A stretch of 14,349 bases of DNA from Lysobacter sp. (GTDB lineage Bacteria > Pseudomonadota > Gammaproteobacteria > Xanthomonadales > Xanthomonadaceae), in NCBI GenBank assembly GCA_030151365.1, contig JASLDW010000015.1:1-14349 (forward strand). The letters are read 5' to 3'. The translations under genes and the position numbers were made by a program. Numbering within the stretch: the first letter of the stretch is position 1; each line of letters begins with the position of its first letter. The notes under the pieces are model-generated. The model did no database searches and was not told the DNA's origin. It was given only the letters and a program-made list of their open reading frames with translations. Positions 6,737-13,384 of the stretch are shown here, piece by piece.

Positions 6737-7449
6737 GCGTGCAGGTCCTCGCGCGTGCCTTCGTGCAATTCGCCGTCGCGCATCACGTAGACGCGATGGG
6801 CGTGCGCGGCGACATGCGCGTCGTGGGTGATCAGCACGACGGTGTGCTGCTCCTGACTGAGGCGGTTGAACAGCGCGAGGATTTCCTCGCCGGTCTTGCT
6901 GTCGAGCGCGCCCGTCGGCTCGTCGGCGAGCAGGATGGGCGGATGGTTGATCAGGGCGCGTGCGATCGCCACGCGTTGCTGCTGGCCGCCCGAGAGTTCA
7001 TTGGGACGATGCCCGGCGCGCTCGCCCAAACCCACCGCGGCCAGCGCCGCCTGCGCGCGTTCGCGGCGTTCGTGGTGCGGCACGCGGGTGTAGGCCATCG
7101 GCATCGCGACGTTCTCCAGCGCGCTCATCCGCGGCAGCAGGTTGAAGCCCTGGAACACGAAACCGATCTTGTCGCGACGCAGCGCCGCGAGTTCCTCGGC
7201 GTCGAGCGTCGAGACATCGACGCCATCGCAGGCATAGGTGCCGCTGCTCGGCGTGTCGAGGCAGCCGACCAGGTTCATCAGCGTCGACTTGCCGGAACCC
7301 GACGGCCCCATGATCGCGACGAATTCGCCGCGCTCGATGCGCAGGTTCACCCCGCGCAACGCGACCACTTCCGCCGCGGTGCCGGGCGAATAGACCTTGC
7401 GCAGGTCGTGTGTTTCGACGACCGGCGGCGTGCCGCCTGCAGGACTCAT
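6733..7449 (-). CDS. ABC transporter ATPase of MacB/LolD type
   Basis: The 238-residue ATPase powers the adjacent permease. Motifs are complete: Walker A GPSGSGKST at 48-56, Q-loop Q100, signature LSGGQ at 152-156, Walker B ILLADEP at 172-178 with catalytic E177, D-loop ALDS at 181-184 and switch H209. The short length and the sequence around VFQGFNLLPRMSALENV place it in the MacB/LolD/FtsE group of ATPases. The ATG is chosen at the four-base overlap (ATGA) with the adaptor stop; an open frame 66 codons longer only reads through the adaptor gene. The stop in turn overlaps the permease start, so adaptor, ATPase and permease form one coupled unit. LolD itself is unlikely, because the partner permease has MacB rather than LolC/E context. 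Confidence 0.96.
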   Translation of the reverse strand: MSPAGGTPPVVETHDLRKVYSPGTAAEVVALRGVNLRIERGEFVAIMGPSGSGKSTLMNLVGCLDTPSSGTYACDGVDVSTLDAEELAALRRDKIGFVFQGFNLLPRMSALENVAMPMAYTRVPHHERRERAQAALAAVGLGERAGHRPNELSGGQQQRVAIARALINHPPILLADEPTGALDSKTGEEILALFNRLSQEQHTVVLITHDAHVAAHAHRVYVMRDGELHEGTREDLHA

Positions 7450-9023
7450 TTCTTCGCCTGCGCCGCGCTGTCCGCCGATTGCTGGCCGGTGATGGCGAGA
7501 TCGCCTTCCTTCACGCTGCCGCTGACTTCGGTGTTGCTGCCATCGGTCGCGCCCACGCGCACCATCACCCGCTGCGGCTTGCCGTCGACCAGCAGGTAGA
7601 TCGCGGCGCGGCGCGCGTTCATCAGGTCGCTCAGGCCGGCATCCCACTTGGCCTTCTGGGCCGGATCGAGGGTGGCGGTGAACGCGGCGAACTGCTGCTG
7701 GAAGCGATCGCGCATGCGCGCACGCATTTGCGCCTGCTGCTGGGAGTTGCCGCCCCCCATGGAAATGCGCTGGCCGCCACCCGGACCGCCGCCACCGAAC
7801 AACTTGCTGCCGCCGCCCTGTTGCGCCGCCTGCTGCTGTGCCTGCTGCATGCGTTCGGCCGCGCGCTTCTTCATTTCCGCCATCGCACCGTCGAATGCGG
7901 CTTGCTGCTCCGGCTTCAGTTGCAGCCCGGCGGCGATCTTGGCGATGTCGTCGCCCATGCCGGCGCCGCCACGTCCGCCGCCTTGCCCGAATCCACCCTG
8001 GCCGCCTTGCGGCCCCTGTGCGCTGCCGTCTTCATCGGAAGGCTTGTAGCGCAACGCGGCATTGGCGACGCGCAGCACATTGGGCTGGCGGCTGACCTCG
8101 ATCTCGGCGTTGACGGTCAGGCCCGGCAGCAAGGTGCCGTCGCTGTTGTCGACCGTCACCAACACCGGATAGGTCACGACGTTGTTGGTGGTGGTCGCCG
8201 CCATCTGCACCTGCGACACCACGCCGTTGAACTGGCGATTGGGGAAGGCATCGACGGTGAAATTGACGTTCTGCCCGGCCTTGACCTGGCCGATGTCGGA
8301 TTCGTCCACCGTCAACTGGATCTTCATCTTCGACAGATCCTCGGCGATGGTGAACAGCGTCGGCGCCTGCAGGCTGGCCGCCACCGTCTGGCCGGGCTCG
8401 ACCGCGCGCGTCAGCACCACGCCATCGACCGGCGAACGGATGACCGTGCGCTCGAGATTGAGCCGGGTGGTCTGCGTCGACGCGGTCTGCTGGCGAATCG
8501 CTGCCTGGGCGCTGTTGACCTGCGCCTGCGCCTGCAACATCGCCGCGCGCGCCTGGTCGACGTCCGACTGCGCCACCAGCTTCTGCTCGCCGAGCCGCGC
8601 GTTGCGCTGGTACACCAGCGTCGCATTGGCCAGCGTCGCCTGGTACTGCTTCAGCTGCGCCTGCGCGCTGGCGATCTGGGCATTGCCCTGGACGATCTGC
8701 GTTTCATAGGTCGAGGGATCGATCCTGGCGATGACCTGGCCCTTCTTCACCTTGGAGTTGAAGTCGACCAGCACCTCGGTGAGCTGGCCCGAGACCTGGC
8801 TGCCGACGGTGACGGTGGAGATCGCCGACAGCGTGCCGGTCGAGGAGATCGACACGCGGATGTCGCCGCGATCGATCGCCTGGGTGCGATAGCCGGTCTG
8901 GCCGGAGGCCGCGCGATGCTTGAACCACCATGCGCCCCCGCCCAGCAGCACGACGGCGCCGAGCACGACGGGAATCCAGGGGAATTTGCGGGTGCGCGGC
9001 CGCGCGGGGCTGGGAGTCGGCAT
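7446..9023 (-). CDS. Periplasmic adaptor (MacA/YknX-like) with large Gly-rich helical insertion
   Basis: This membrane fusion protein would link the ABC permease to an outer-membrane channel. It has 525 residues against 371 in E. coli MacA. In order: cytosolic tail; membrane anchor about 15-33; lipoyl/barrel-sandwich halves at about 60-100 and 190-225; coiled-coil hairpin 105-190 rich in Q and A; beta-barrel about 230-310 (LPGLTVNAEIEV); an insertion at about 327-472; and the membrane-proximal strands from 473 (AIYLLVDGKPQRVMVRVGATDG) to about 513. The insertion contains two Gly-rich stretches and two helical segments with LQLKPEQQAAFDGAM at 367-381 and LDPAQKAKWDAGLSDLMNARR at 452-472, resembling LTxxQ repeats. 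No clear Shine-Dalgarno precedes the ATG. Overlap with the ATPase gene is four bases. The adaptor assignment is firm; the role of the insertion is inference. Confidence 0.95.
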   Translation of the reverse strand: MPTPSPARPRTRKFPWIPVVLGAVVLLGGGAWWFKHRAASGQTGYRTQAIDRGDIRVSISSTGTLSAISTVTVGSQVSGQLTEVLVDFNSKVKKGQVIARIDPSTYETQIVQGNAQIASAQAQLKQYQATLANATLVYQRNARLGEQKLVAQSDVDQARAAMLQAQAQVNSAQAAIRQQTASTQTTRLNLERTVIRSPVDGVVLTRAVEPGQTVAASLQAPTLFTIAEDLSKMKIQLTVDESDIGQVKAGQNVNFTVDAFPNRQFNGVVSQVQMAATTTNNVVTYPVLVTVDNSDGTLLPGLTVNAEIEVSRQPNVLRVANAALRYKPSDEDGSAQGPQGGQGGFGQGGGRGGAGMGDDIAKIAAGLQLKPEQQAAFDGAMAEMKKRAAERMQQAQQQAAQQGGGSKLFGGGGPGGGQRISMGGGNSQQQAQMRARMRDRFQQQFAAFTATLDPAQKAKWDAGLSDLMNARRAAIYLLVDGKPQRVMVRVGATDGSNTEVSGSVKEGDLAITGQQSADSAAQAKK

Positions 9024-9056
9024 CGTGTTCGAAGGGATCGGTTTGGAAATGAACGC

Positions 9057-9072
9057 CCGGCATTGTCGCCGG
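9057..9072. promoter_or_regulatory. Small hairpin in the kinase-adaptor gap
   Basis: The 64 bases between the kinase stop and the adaptor start contain a perfect 5-bp stem, CCGGC-attgtc-GCCGG. It is too short and lacks a U-run for a strong terminator, so transcription from the kinase gene may well continue into the transporter. It could instead be a weak attenuating or processing site. No convincing separate promoter for the adaptor was found. Confidence 0.3.
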
Positions 9073-9087
9073 TTGACCCTGCATTAT

Positions 9088-10368
9088 TCAGGCAAAGCGC
9101 AGGATCGCGGTGGTCCCGGCGCCCGGTTTGCTGTCCAGCGTCACAGTCCAGCCCATGCGCTCGACCAGCCGACGGACCACGTTCAGGCCCAGCCCGCGCG
9201 ATTCCGTCCGGGCGGTATCGGCACGGAAAAACGGCTCGAACACCCGCGCCAGGGTTGCAGCGTCCATGCCTACGCCGGTATCGCGGATCTCGATGCGCTC
9301 GGTCTCGACGGTGACGAGGATTTCGCCGCGCTCGGTGAAATCGCAGGCGTTCTGCAGCAGATGGCCGAGCACCACGCCGGGCAGGCGCGGCGGCGCATCG
9401 ACCACCGGATAGGCATTGATCTGCAAACGCAATGCCACCGGCTTGTCTTCGACGCGAAGTTGCGCGCGCTTGACCTCGTTCTCCACCACTTCGGCCAGCG
9501 AGGTCTCGGTGACATCGATCGGCGAGCGCGGATCGCGCGCCAGCAACAGGAAGGCATCGACCAGGCCTTCGATCTGCTGCGACTGTTCCTGGATGCGGCC
9601 CACAGCCCGGGTGCCGCGCGTGCTCAATCCTTCCTCGTCCTGCAGCAAGTCGCCTGCCATGCGGATCACCGTGAGCGGGGTGCGCAGTTCGTGGCTGGCA
9701 TCCCGGGTGAAGTCGCGTTCGCGGCGCACGAAGGCGTCCATGCGCGAGGTCATGTCGATCAAGGCGTGGCGCAGGCGTTCGACTTCATCCAGCGGATCGG
9801 GAATCACCGAGGCTTCGATCAGGCCCTGCGGTGTCGTCGATTCCGGACGCCAGCGCTCCGCCGCATGCGAGAGGCGTTCGAGCGGCGCCATCATCCTCTG
9901 GAACCGGCGATGCCCCAGCCACGACAACGTGGCGATCGCGATCAGCGACAAGGTCGCGGCGAGTGCGGTCAGCCAGCTCACCATGCGATTGAGGAAGGTC
10001 GGCTCCACCCGCAGGTAAAGCCGGCCTTCCGCGTGCTCGCCGACGTAGACCATGCTTTCGCCGTCGGGATCGCGGTGGAATCCCGGCGACGTCACCCGCA
10101 ACTGCGGCGGCACCGCATCCGGTTGCTTGCCGGCCGGAACGAACCACGCCTGGTAACCGAAGCCGCTCGGCAACGGCTTGGCCGGATCGCGCTGGACCAG
10201 GTCCCACATGCGGTCGCTTTCGGTGCGGATGCGGTCGCGCAACAGCCCTTCCGCGAGCAAACGGCTGCCGAGGAACGTGCCGACCAGCACCAGTGCCACG
10301 GCGATGATTCCCTGCAACAGGAAGACATCGCGGATGCGGGATTTCAGCCGTTTCGGCGTCGACGCCAT
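9088..10368 (-). CDS. Membrane sensor histidine kinase
   Basis: This is a 426-residue kinase with a standard transmembrane layout. TM1 lies at about 17-37, a periplasmic sensor of roughly 95 residues spans 38-131, and TM2 lies at about 132-152. A HAMP-like linker of about 155-212 follows. The dimerisation/phosphoacceptor domain has H226 in FTRDASHELRTPLTVI, and the HATPase domain has its N-box at N340 (HLLQNACDF), G1 DTGVGMD at 363-369, F-box FEPFF at 377-381 and G2 GLGLN at 392-396. It should sense a periplasmic or membrane signal and phosphorylate the regulator encoded 10 bases upstream. The sensor domain matches nothing I can name; its modest size recalls PhoQ/QseC/ColS-type kinases. Position directly before an efflux adaptor suggests that the pump, its substrate or envelope damage is the stimulus, which is inference. 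Confidence 0.96.
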   Translation of the reverse strand: MASTPKRLKSRIRDVFLLQGIIAVALVLVGTFLGSRLLAEGLLRDRIRTESDRMWDLVQRDPAKPLPSGFGYQAWFVPAGKQPDAVPPQLRVTSPGFHRDPDGESMVYVGEHAEGRLYLRVEPTFLNRMVSWLTALAATLSLIAIATLSWLGHRRFQRMMAPLERLSHAAERWRPESTTPQGLIEASVIPDPLDEVERLRHALIDMTSRMDAFVRRERDFTRDASHELRTPLTVIRMAGDLLQDEEGLSTRGTRAVGRIQEQSQQIEGLVDAFLLLARDPRSPIDVTETSLAEVVENEVKRAQLRVEDKPVALRLQINAYPVVDAPPRLPGVVLGHLLQNACDFTERGEILVTVETERIEIRDTGVGMDAATLARVFEPFFRADTARTESRGLGLNVVRRLVERMGWTVTLDSKPGAGTTAILRFA

Positions 10369-10378
10369 GCAGCGGGTC

Positions 10379-11089
10379 TCAGGACGGCGGCTGGTCGATG
10401 TCGGCGATTCGATAGCCCGCGCTCTGGACGGTGTGCAGCAATTGCTTGTCGAACGGCTTGTCGATGATCTTGCGCAGGTTGTAGAGATGGCTGCGCAGGG
10501 TGTCGGAATCCGGCAGGCTGTTGCCCCAGATCTCGCGCTCGATTTCGTGGCGACCGACCACGCGCGGCGACTCGCGCATCAGGATCGTCAGCAGCTTGAG
10601 GCCGATCGGCGAGAGCAGCAGCTCGCTGCCGCCGCGGGTGGCGCGCAGGCTGGCGGGATCGAGCACCAGGTCGCCGACCTTCAGCACTTCCGAGCCCACC
10701 TGGCGGCGTTCGCGGCGGATCAACACGCGCAGGCGCGCCTCCAGCTCCTGGATGGCGAACGGCTTGGTGAGGTAGTCGTCGGCGCCGGCGGAGAGGCCGG
10801 TCAGCTTCTCCTCCAGGGTGTCGCGGGCGGTCAGCATCAGGATCGGCGTCGACTTGCGCGCCTCCTCCCGCAGCTTGCGGCAGACCTCGACGCCGTCCAT
10901 CCGCGGCAGCATCAGGTCGAGCACGACCACGTCATAGGCGTTCTCCAGCGCCAACCGGTAGCCATCCAGGCCGTCCTGGGCGTAATCGACCTCGAAGCCC
11001 TTGCCTTCGAGATACTCGCCGATCATTTCCGAGATGTTGCGGTTGTCCTCGATGATGAGGACAAGCCCTCCGTCCTGTTGCTGTGTCAT
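10379..11089 (-). CDS. OmpR/PhoB-family response regulator
   Basis: The 236-residue regulator has a receiver domain (about 8-122) with acidic pocket E14-D15, phosphoacceptor D58 in VVVLDLMLPRMDG, T87 and K109. A winged-helix DNA-binding domain (about 134-230) carries the recognition-helix region TLRSHLYNLRKIIDKP at 197-212 and the wing TVQSAGYRI at 220-228. The ATG at 11089 is selected because the receiver begins there and AGGA/GGGG lies upstream; a longer open frame reads only intergenic DNA and the mazG end. It is the first gene of the regulator-kinase-adaptor-ATPase-permease run. The gap ahead of it holds repeated GTGAAG-like half-sites, compatible with autoregulation. The true target set is unknown; the downstream pump is the obvious candidate. 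Confidence 0.96.
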   Translation of the reverse strand: MTQQQDGGLVLIIEDNRNISEMIGEYLEGKGFEVDYAQDGLDGYRLALENAYDVVVLDLMLPRMDGVEVCRKLREEARKSTPILMLTARDTLEEKLTGLSAGADDYLTKPFAIQELEARLRVLIRRERRQVGSEVLKVGDLVLDPASLRATRGGSELLLSPIGLKLLTILMRESPRVVGRHEIEREIWGNSLPDSDTLRSHLYNLRKIIDKPFDKQLLHTVQSAGYRIADIDQPPS

Positions 11090-11110
11090 GGCGACCCCTG
11101 TCCTTTCAGC

Positions 11111-11154
11111 TTTGTGAAGAAGACTGCCGCCCGGTTTGTGGAAGGCGGGTGAAG
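11111..11154 (-). promoter_or_regulatory. Repeated GTGAAG-type half-sites upstream of the response regulator
   Basis: In the 79-base gap between mazG and the regulator gene, the plus strand carries TTTGTGAAG at 11111-11119, TTTGTGGAAG at 11135-11144 and GGTGAAG at 11148-11154. The GTG(g)AAG cores start at 11114, 11138 and 11149, about 24 and 11 bases apart. Direct repeats one helical turn apart are the usual form of OmpR-family binding sites, so these are candidate operator half-sites for autoregulation. The spacing fit is partial and no -35/-10 pair is evident. Confidence 0.4.
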
Positions 11155-11168
11155 ATCGTGTGTCACAT

Positions 11169-11993
11169 TCAGCTTTGTTCAAGCTCGTCGCGCTTGACCG
11201 CGTCCCAAAGGCGTTCCTGGCCTTCCAGCCCGAGGCTTGCGAAATCCCGGCCCTGCCCGGCAGCCAGCGCCTCCATCGCCCGGAAGCGCCGCTCGAACTT
11301 GGCATTGGCGCTGCGCAGGGCGGTCCCGGGATCGATCCCGGCATGCCGTGCCAGGTTGGCGGCGACGAACAGGACATCGCCCAGTTCTTCGCGAAGATGG
11401 TCGTGATCGCGCTCGTCGCGGTCGAACTCGGCCTCCAGCTCGTCGAGCTCCTCGCGCAGCTTGGCGAAGACCGGGCGGTGGTCCGGCCAGTCGAAGCCGG
11501 TCCGTGCCGCCCGCGACTGCAGCTTCACGGCGCGCTGCCACTCCGGCAGCCCGCGCGCGATCCCGGCCAGCGCCGAAGCGTCGGCCTCGCCTTTCGCCGC
11601 ACGTTCGGCCGCCTTCTGCTTCTCCCATGCGCGGGTCTGGGCATCGGCGTCCTCGACGCTGGCGCCCGCGAAGACGTGGGGATGGCGCCGCACCATCTTG
11701 TCGCAGATCGCGGCAACGACGTCCTCGAACTTGAACGCCCCCGCTTCTTCCGCCATGCGCGCGTGGAAAGCCACCTGCAGCAACAGATCGCCGAGCTCAT
11801 CGCGAAGATCGACCATGTCGCCGCGCTCGATCGCGTCGGCGACTTCGTAGGCTTCCTCGATGGTGTACGGCGCGATCGTCGAAAAGTCCTGCTCGAGGTC
11901 CCACGGGCAGCCGCCCCGCGGATCGCGCAGGCGCGCCATGATCGCGATCAGTTCCTTGATGTCGCCACTCGGCGCGTCGTTGCCCATCGTCAT
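11169..11993 (-). CDS. mazG: Nucleoside triphosphate pyrophosphohydrolase MazG
   Basis: MazG cleaves (d)NTPs to NMP and pyrophosphate, clearing abnormal nucleotides and, in E. coli, influencing ppGpp. The protein is about 274 residues (E. coli 263) and keeps both tandem MazG domains. Domain 1 has CPWDLEQDF at 29-37 and the metal site EEAYEVADAI at 46-55 with DLRDELGDLLLQ at 62-73. Domain 2 has KLREELDELEAEF at 178-190 and HLREELGDVLF at 199-209. The start is ambiguous: ATG 11993 forms an ATGA overlap with cysQ, ATG 11987 has a TGGA six bases upstream, and ATG 12002 lies inside cysQ. I give 11993 by analogy with the neighbouring overlaps. It is last in nudE-cysQ-mazG. Catalytic Glu/Asp residues are intact. 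Confidence 0.96.
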   Translation of the reverse strand: MTMGNDAPSGDIKELIAIMARLRDPRGGCPWDLEQDFSTIAPYTIEEAYEVADAIERGDMVDLRDELGDLLLQVAFHARMAEEAGAFKFEDVVAAICDKMVRRHPHVFAGASVEDADAQTRAWEKQKAAERAAKGEADASALAGIARGLPEWQRAVKLQSRAARTGFDWPDHRPVFAKLREELDELEAEFDRDERDHDHLREELGDVLFVAANLARHAGIDPGTALRSANAKFERRFRAMEALAAGQGRDFASLGLEGQERLWDAVKRDELEQS

Positions 11994-12781
11994 TCCAGCC
12001 ATGTCCGCCACGGCAAGGCGGGATCGCCCATCGCCATGAAATCGCCGTTGAGCAAGGTGTCGCGACGGTTGTAGCGCAACGGTCGTCCCCGCGGGTCCAC
12101 GACCTTGCCGCCGACGCCTTCGACGATGGCCTGGCCGGCGGCGGTGTCCCACTCGCTGGTCGGGCCGAAGCGCGGATAGAGGTCGATGGCGCCTTCGGCG
12201 ATCCTGCAGAACTTGAGCGCGGAACCGCAGGGCACGGTGTCGACGTCGCCGATGCGATCGATCAGCGCCTGCGTGCACGCATCGCGATGCGAACGACTTG
12301 CGGCCACCCGCAACGGGCCAACGCCGCGACGATAATGCAACGGCACGTCGACGCCATGCTCGCGCCGCCATGCGCCCTGCCCGGGAACGCCGTACCACAG
12401 CAATCCGCTGACCGGTTGCTGGACCAGGCCGAACACGGCCGTATCGCCTTCGATCAGGGCGATGCAGATGCAGAATTCGCCGTTGCGCTTGACGAACTCG
12501 CGGGTGCCGTCGACCGGATCGACCAGCCACAGGCGCGACCATTCGTGGCGCCTTGCCTTGAACGCATCCGATGATTCTTCCGACAGCACCGGGATGTCGG
12601 GCGTGAGCGCCGTGAGCCCCTCGACAATGCAGCGATGCGAAGCGAGATCGGCTTCGGTCAGCGGACTGGCGTCGTCCTTGCGGGTGACGTCGAAGGCATC
12701 GGCATACACCGCAAGAATACGTTGTGCCGCCTGTTGCGCCAGCGCGGCGACGCCAGCGCGAAGCCCGGCATCCACGATCAT
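11990..12781 (-). CDS. cysQ: 3'(2'),5'-bisphosphate nucleotidase CysQ
   Basis: CysQ hydrolyses 3'-phosphoadenosine 5'-phosphate (and PAPS) to AMP/APS, removing the by-product of sulfate activation that inhibits sulfotransferases and RNases. The 263-residue protein belongs to the inositol monophosphatase superfamily and shows its metal sites. These are E68-E69 in LSEESSD, the motif WLVDPVDGTREFVKRNGEF at 85-103 with D88, D91 and T93, and EWDTAAGQAI at 210-219 with D212. The KRNGEFCICIAL stretch after DPVDGT is the CysQ form rather than the SuhB form. The ATG overlaps the nudE stop by four bases and the stop overlaps the mazG start, placing it in the middle of the operon. All catalytic residues are present. 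Confidence 0.96.
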   Translation of the reverse strand: MIVDAGLRAGVAALAQQAAQRILAVYADAFDVTRKDDASPLTEADLASHRCIVEGLTALTPDIPVLSEESSDAFKARRHEWSRLWLVDPVDGTREFVKRNGEFCICIALIEGDTAVFGLVQQPVSGLLWYGVPGQGAWRREHGVDVPLHYRRGVGPLRVAASRSHRDACTQALIDRIGDVDTVPCGSALKFCRIAEGAIDLYPRFGPTSEWDTAAGQAIVEGVGGKVVDPRGRPLRYNRRDTLLNGDFMAMGDPALPWRTWLE

Positions 12782-13329
12782 CCGTGCTTCGCCAGCCATT
12801 CGCGCGCGATGAACAGTCCCGCCAGGCTGCGCCCTTCGGAGGCGTCGTCGCACAAGGCAAGCTCGCCGAGATCGGCCAGCTTCCACGGCACCACTTCCAG
12901 TTCTTCCGGTTCGTCGCCCTGCAGCTTCGCCGGATAGAGGTCGCGCGCCAGCACCAGCGCGGTCTGGTGTTCCATGTAGGTCGGCGCCAGGCTCAGCATC
13001 CGCATCACCTCGATACGGCGCGCGCCATAACCGGCCTCTTCCATCAATTCGCGGTTGGCGGCTTCCTCGGCGGTTTCGCCGTCGTCGATCCGCCCCTTCA
13101 CCAACCCGAGTTCGTAGCGATGCACGCCGGCCGCGTATTCGCGCACCAGCAGCACCGTTTCGGCGTCGAGCATCGGCACCACGGCGACCGCGCCCGGGCC
13201 GGGCGCCAGCACGCGATGGAAGATGCGGCGCTCGCCATTGCCGAACTCGAGGTCGACGTCCTCGACGATGCGGCCACGGCCTTCGTCGCGCTGGTGGCGG
13301 GCATGGACGGTGGGGAGGCGCTGGCTCAC
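12778..13329 (-). CDS. nudE: ADP-sugar/NADH-type Nudix hydrolase NudE (GTG start)
   Basis: NudE hydrolyses ADP-ribose, diadenosine oligophosphates and NADH in the cytosol. The 183-residue product matches E. coli NudE in length (about 186) and layout. It has VESVDLEF-like VEDVDLEFGNGERR at 22-35, VREYAAGVHRYELGLVKG at 63-80, and a perfect Nudix box G79-x5-E85-x7-R93-E94-L-x-E97-E98-x-G100-Y101. The end LFIAREWL is at 172-179 (E. coli LFLVREWL). I choose GTG at 13329, with AGG six bases upstream. The first in-frame ATG downstream falls inside the Nudix fold, and an upstream extension would run through the bioA start. It heads nudE-cysQ-mazG and is divergent from bioA. Confidence 0.94.
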   Translation of the reverse strand: MSQRLPTVHARHQRDEGRGRIVEDVDLEFGNGERRIFHRVLAPGPGAVAVVPMLDAETVLLVREYAAGVHRYELGLVKGRIDDGETAEEAANRELMEEAGYGARRIEVMRMLSLAPTYMEHQTALVLARDLYPAKLQGDEPEELEVVPWKLADLGELALCDDASEGRSLAGLFIAREWLAKHG

Positions 13330-13356
13330 GGCGAGACCTGCCGGCCACTCCGGGCG

Positions 13357-13384
13357 ATAATCAGCGGATGTCGAACGTTGTCCA
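13357..13384 (-). promoter_or_regulatory. Candidate sigma70 promoter for nudE-cysQ-mazG
   Basis: On the minus strand, TGGACA (plus 13379-13384, five of six matches to TTGACA) and GATTAT (plus 13357-13362, four of six matches to TATAAT) are 16 bases apart. Transcription would begin near 13350, giving a leader of about 20 bases before the nudE GTG. The -35 lies inside the start of divergent bioA. This is the best promoter-like pair I saw in the window, judged by eye only. Confidence 0.45.

Noticed and set aside
6733..7449. ATPase as LolD of the lipoprotein release system
   Set aside because: The partner encoded beside it is a MacB-type permease with an adaptor, not LolC/LolE, although lgt in the same window made the idea tempting.
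7410..9314. A 634-codon plus-strand open frame antisense to the adaptor gene
   Set aside because: Its translation is rich in His, Arg, Leu and Ala with no domain. It mirrors the strongly biased third positions of the intact adaptor on the minus strand, as expected in high-GC DNA.
8920..10467. A 515-codon plus-strand open frame antisense to the histidine kinase
   Set aside because: It is complementary to a complete kinase with all motifs. The product has low complexity (R/H/Q) and no recognisable fold or ribosome binding site.
11127..11148. A Rho-independent terminator after mazG (CCGCC/GGCGG)
   Set aside because: The stem is only five base pairs with a 12-base loop and is not followed by a U-run.
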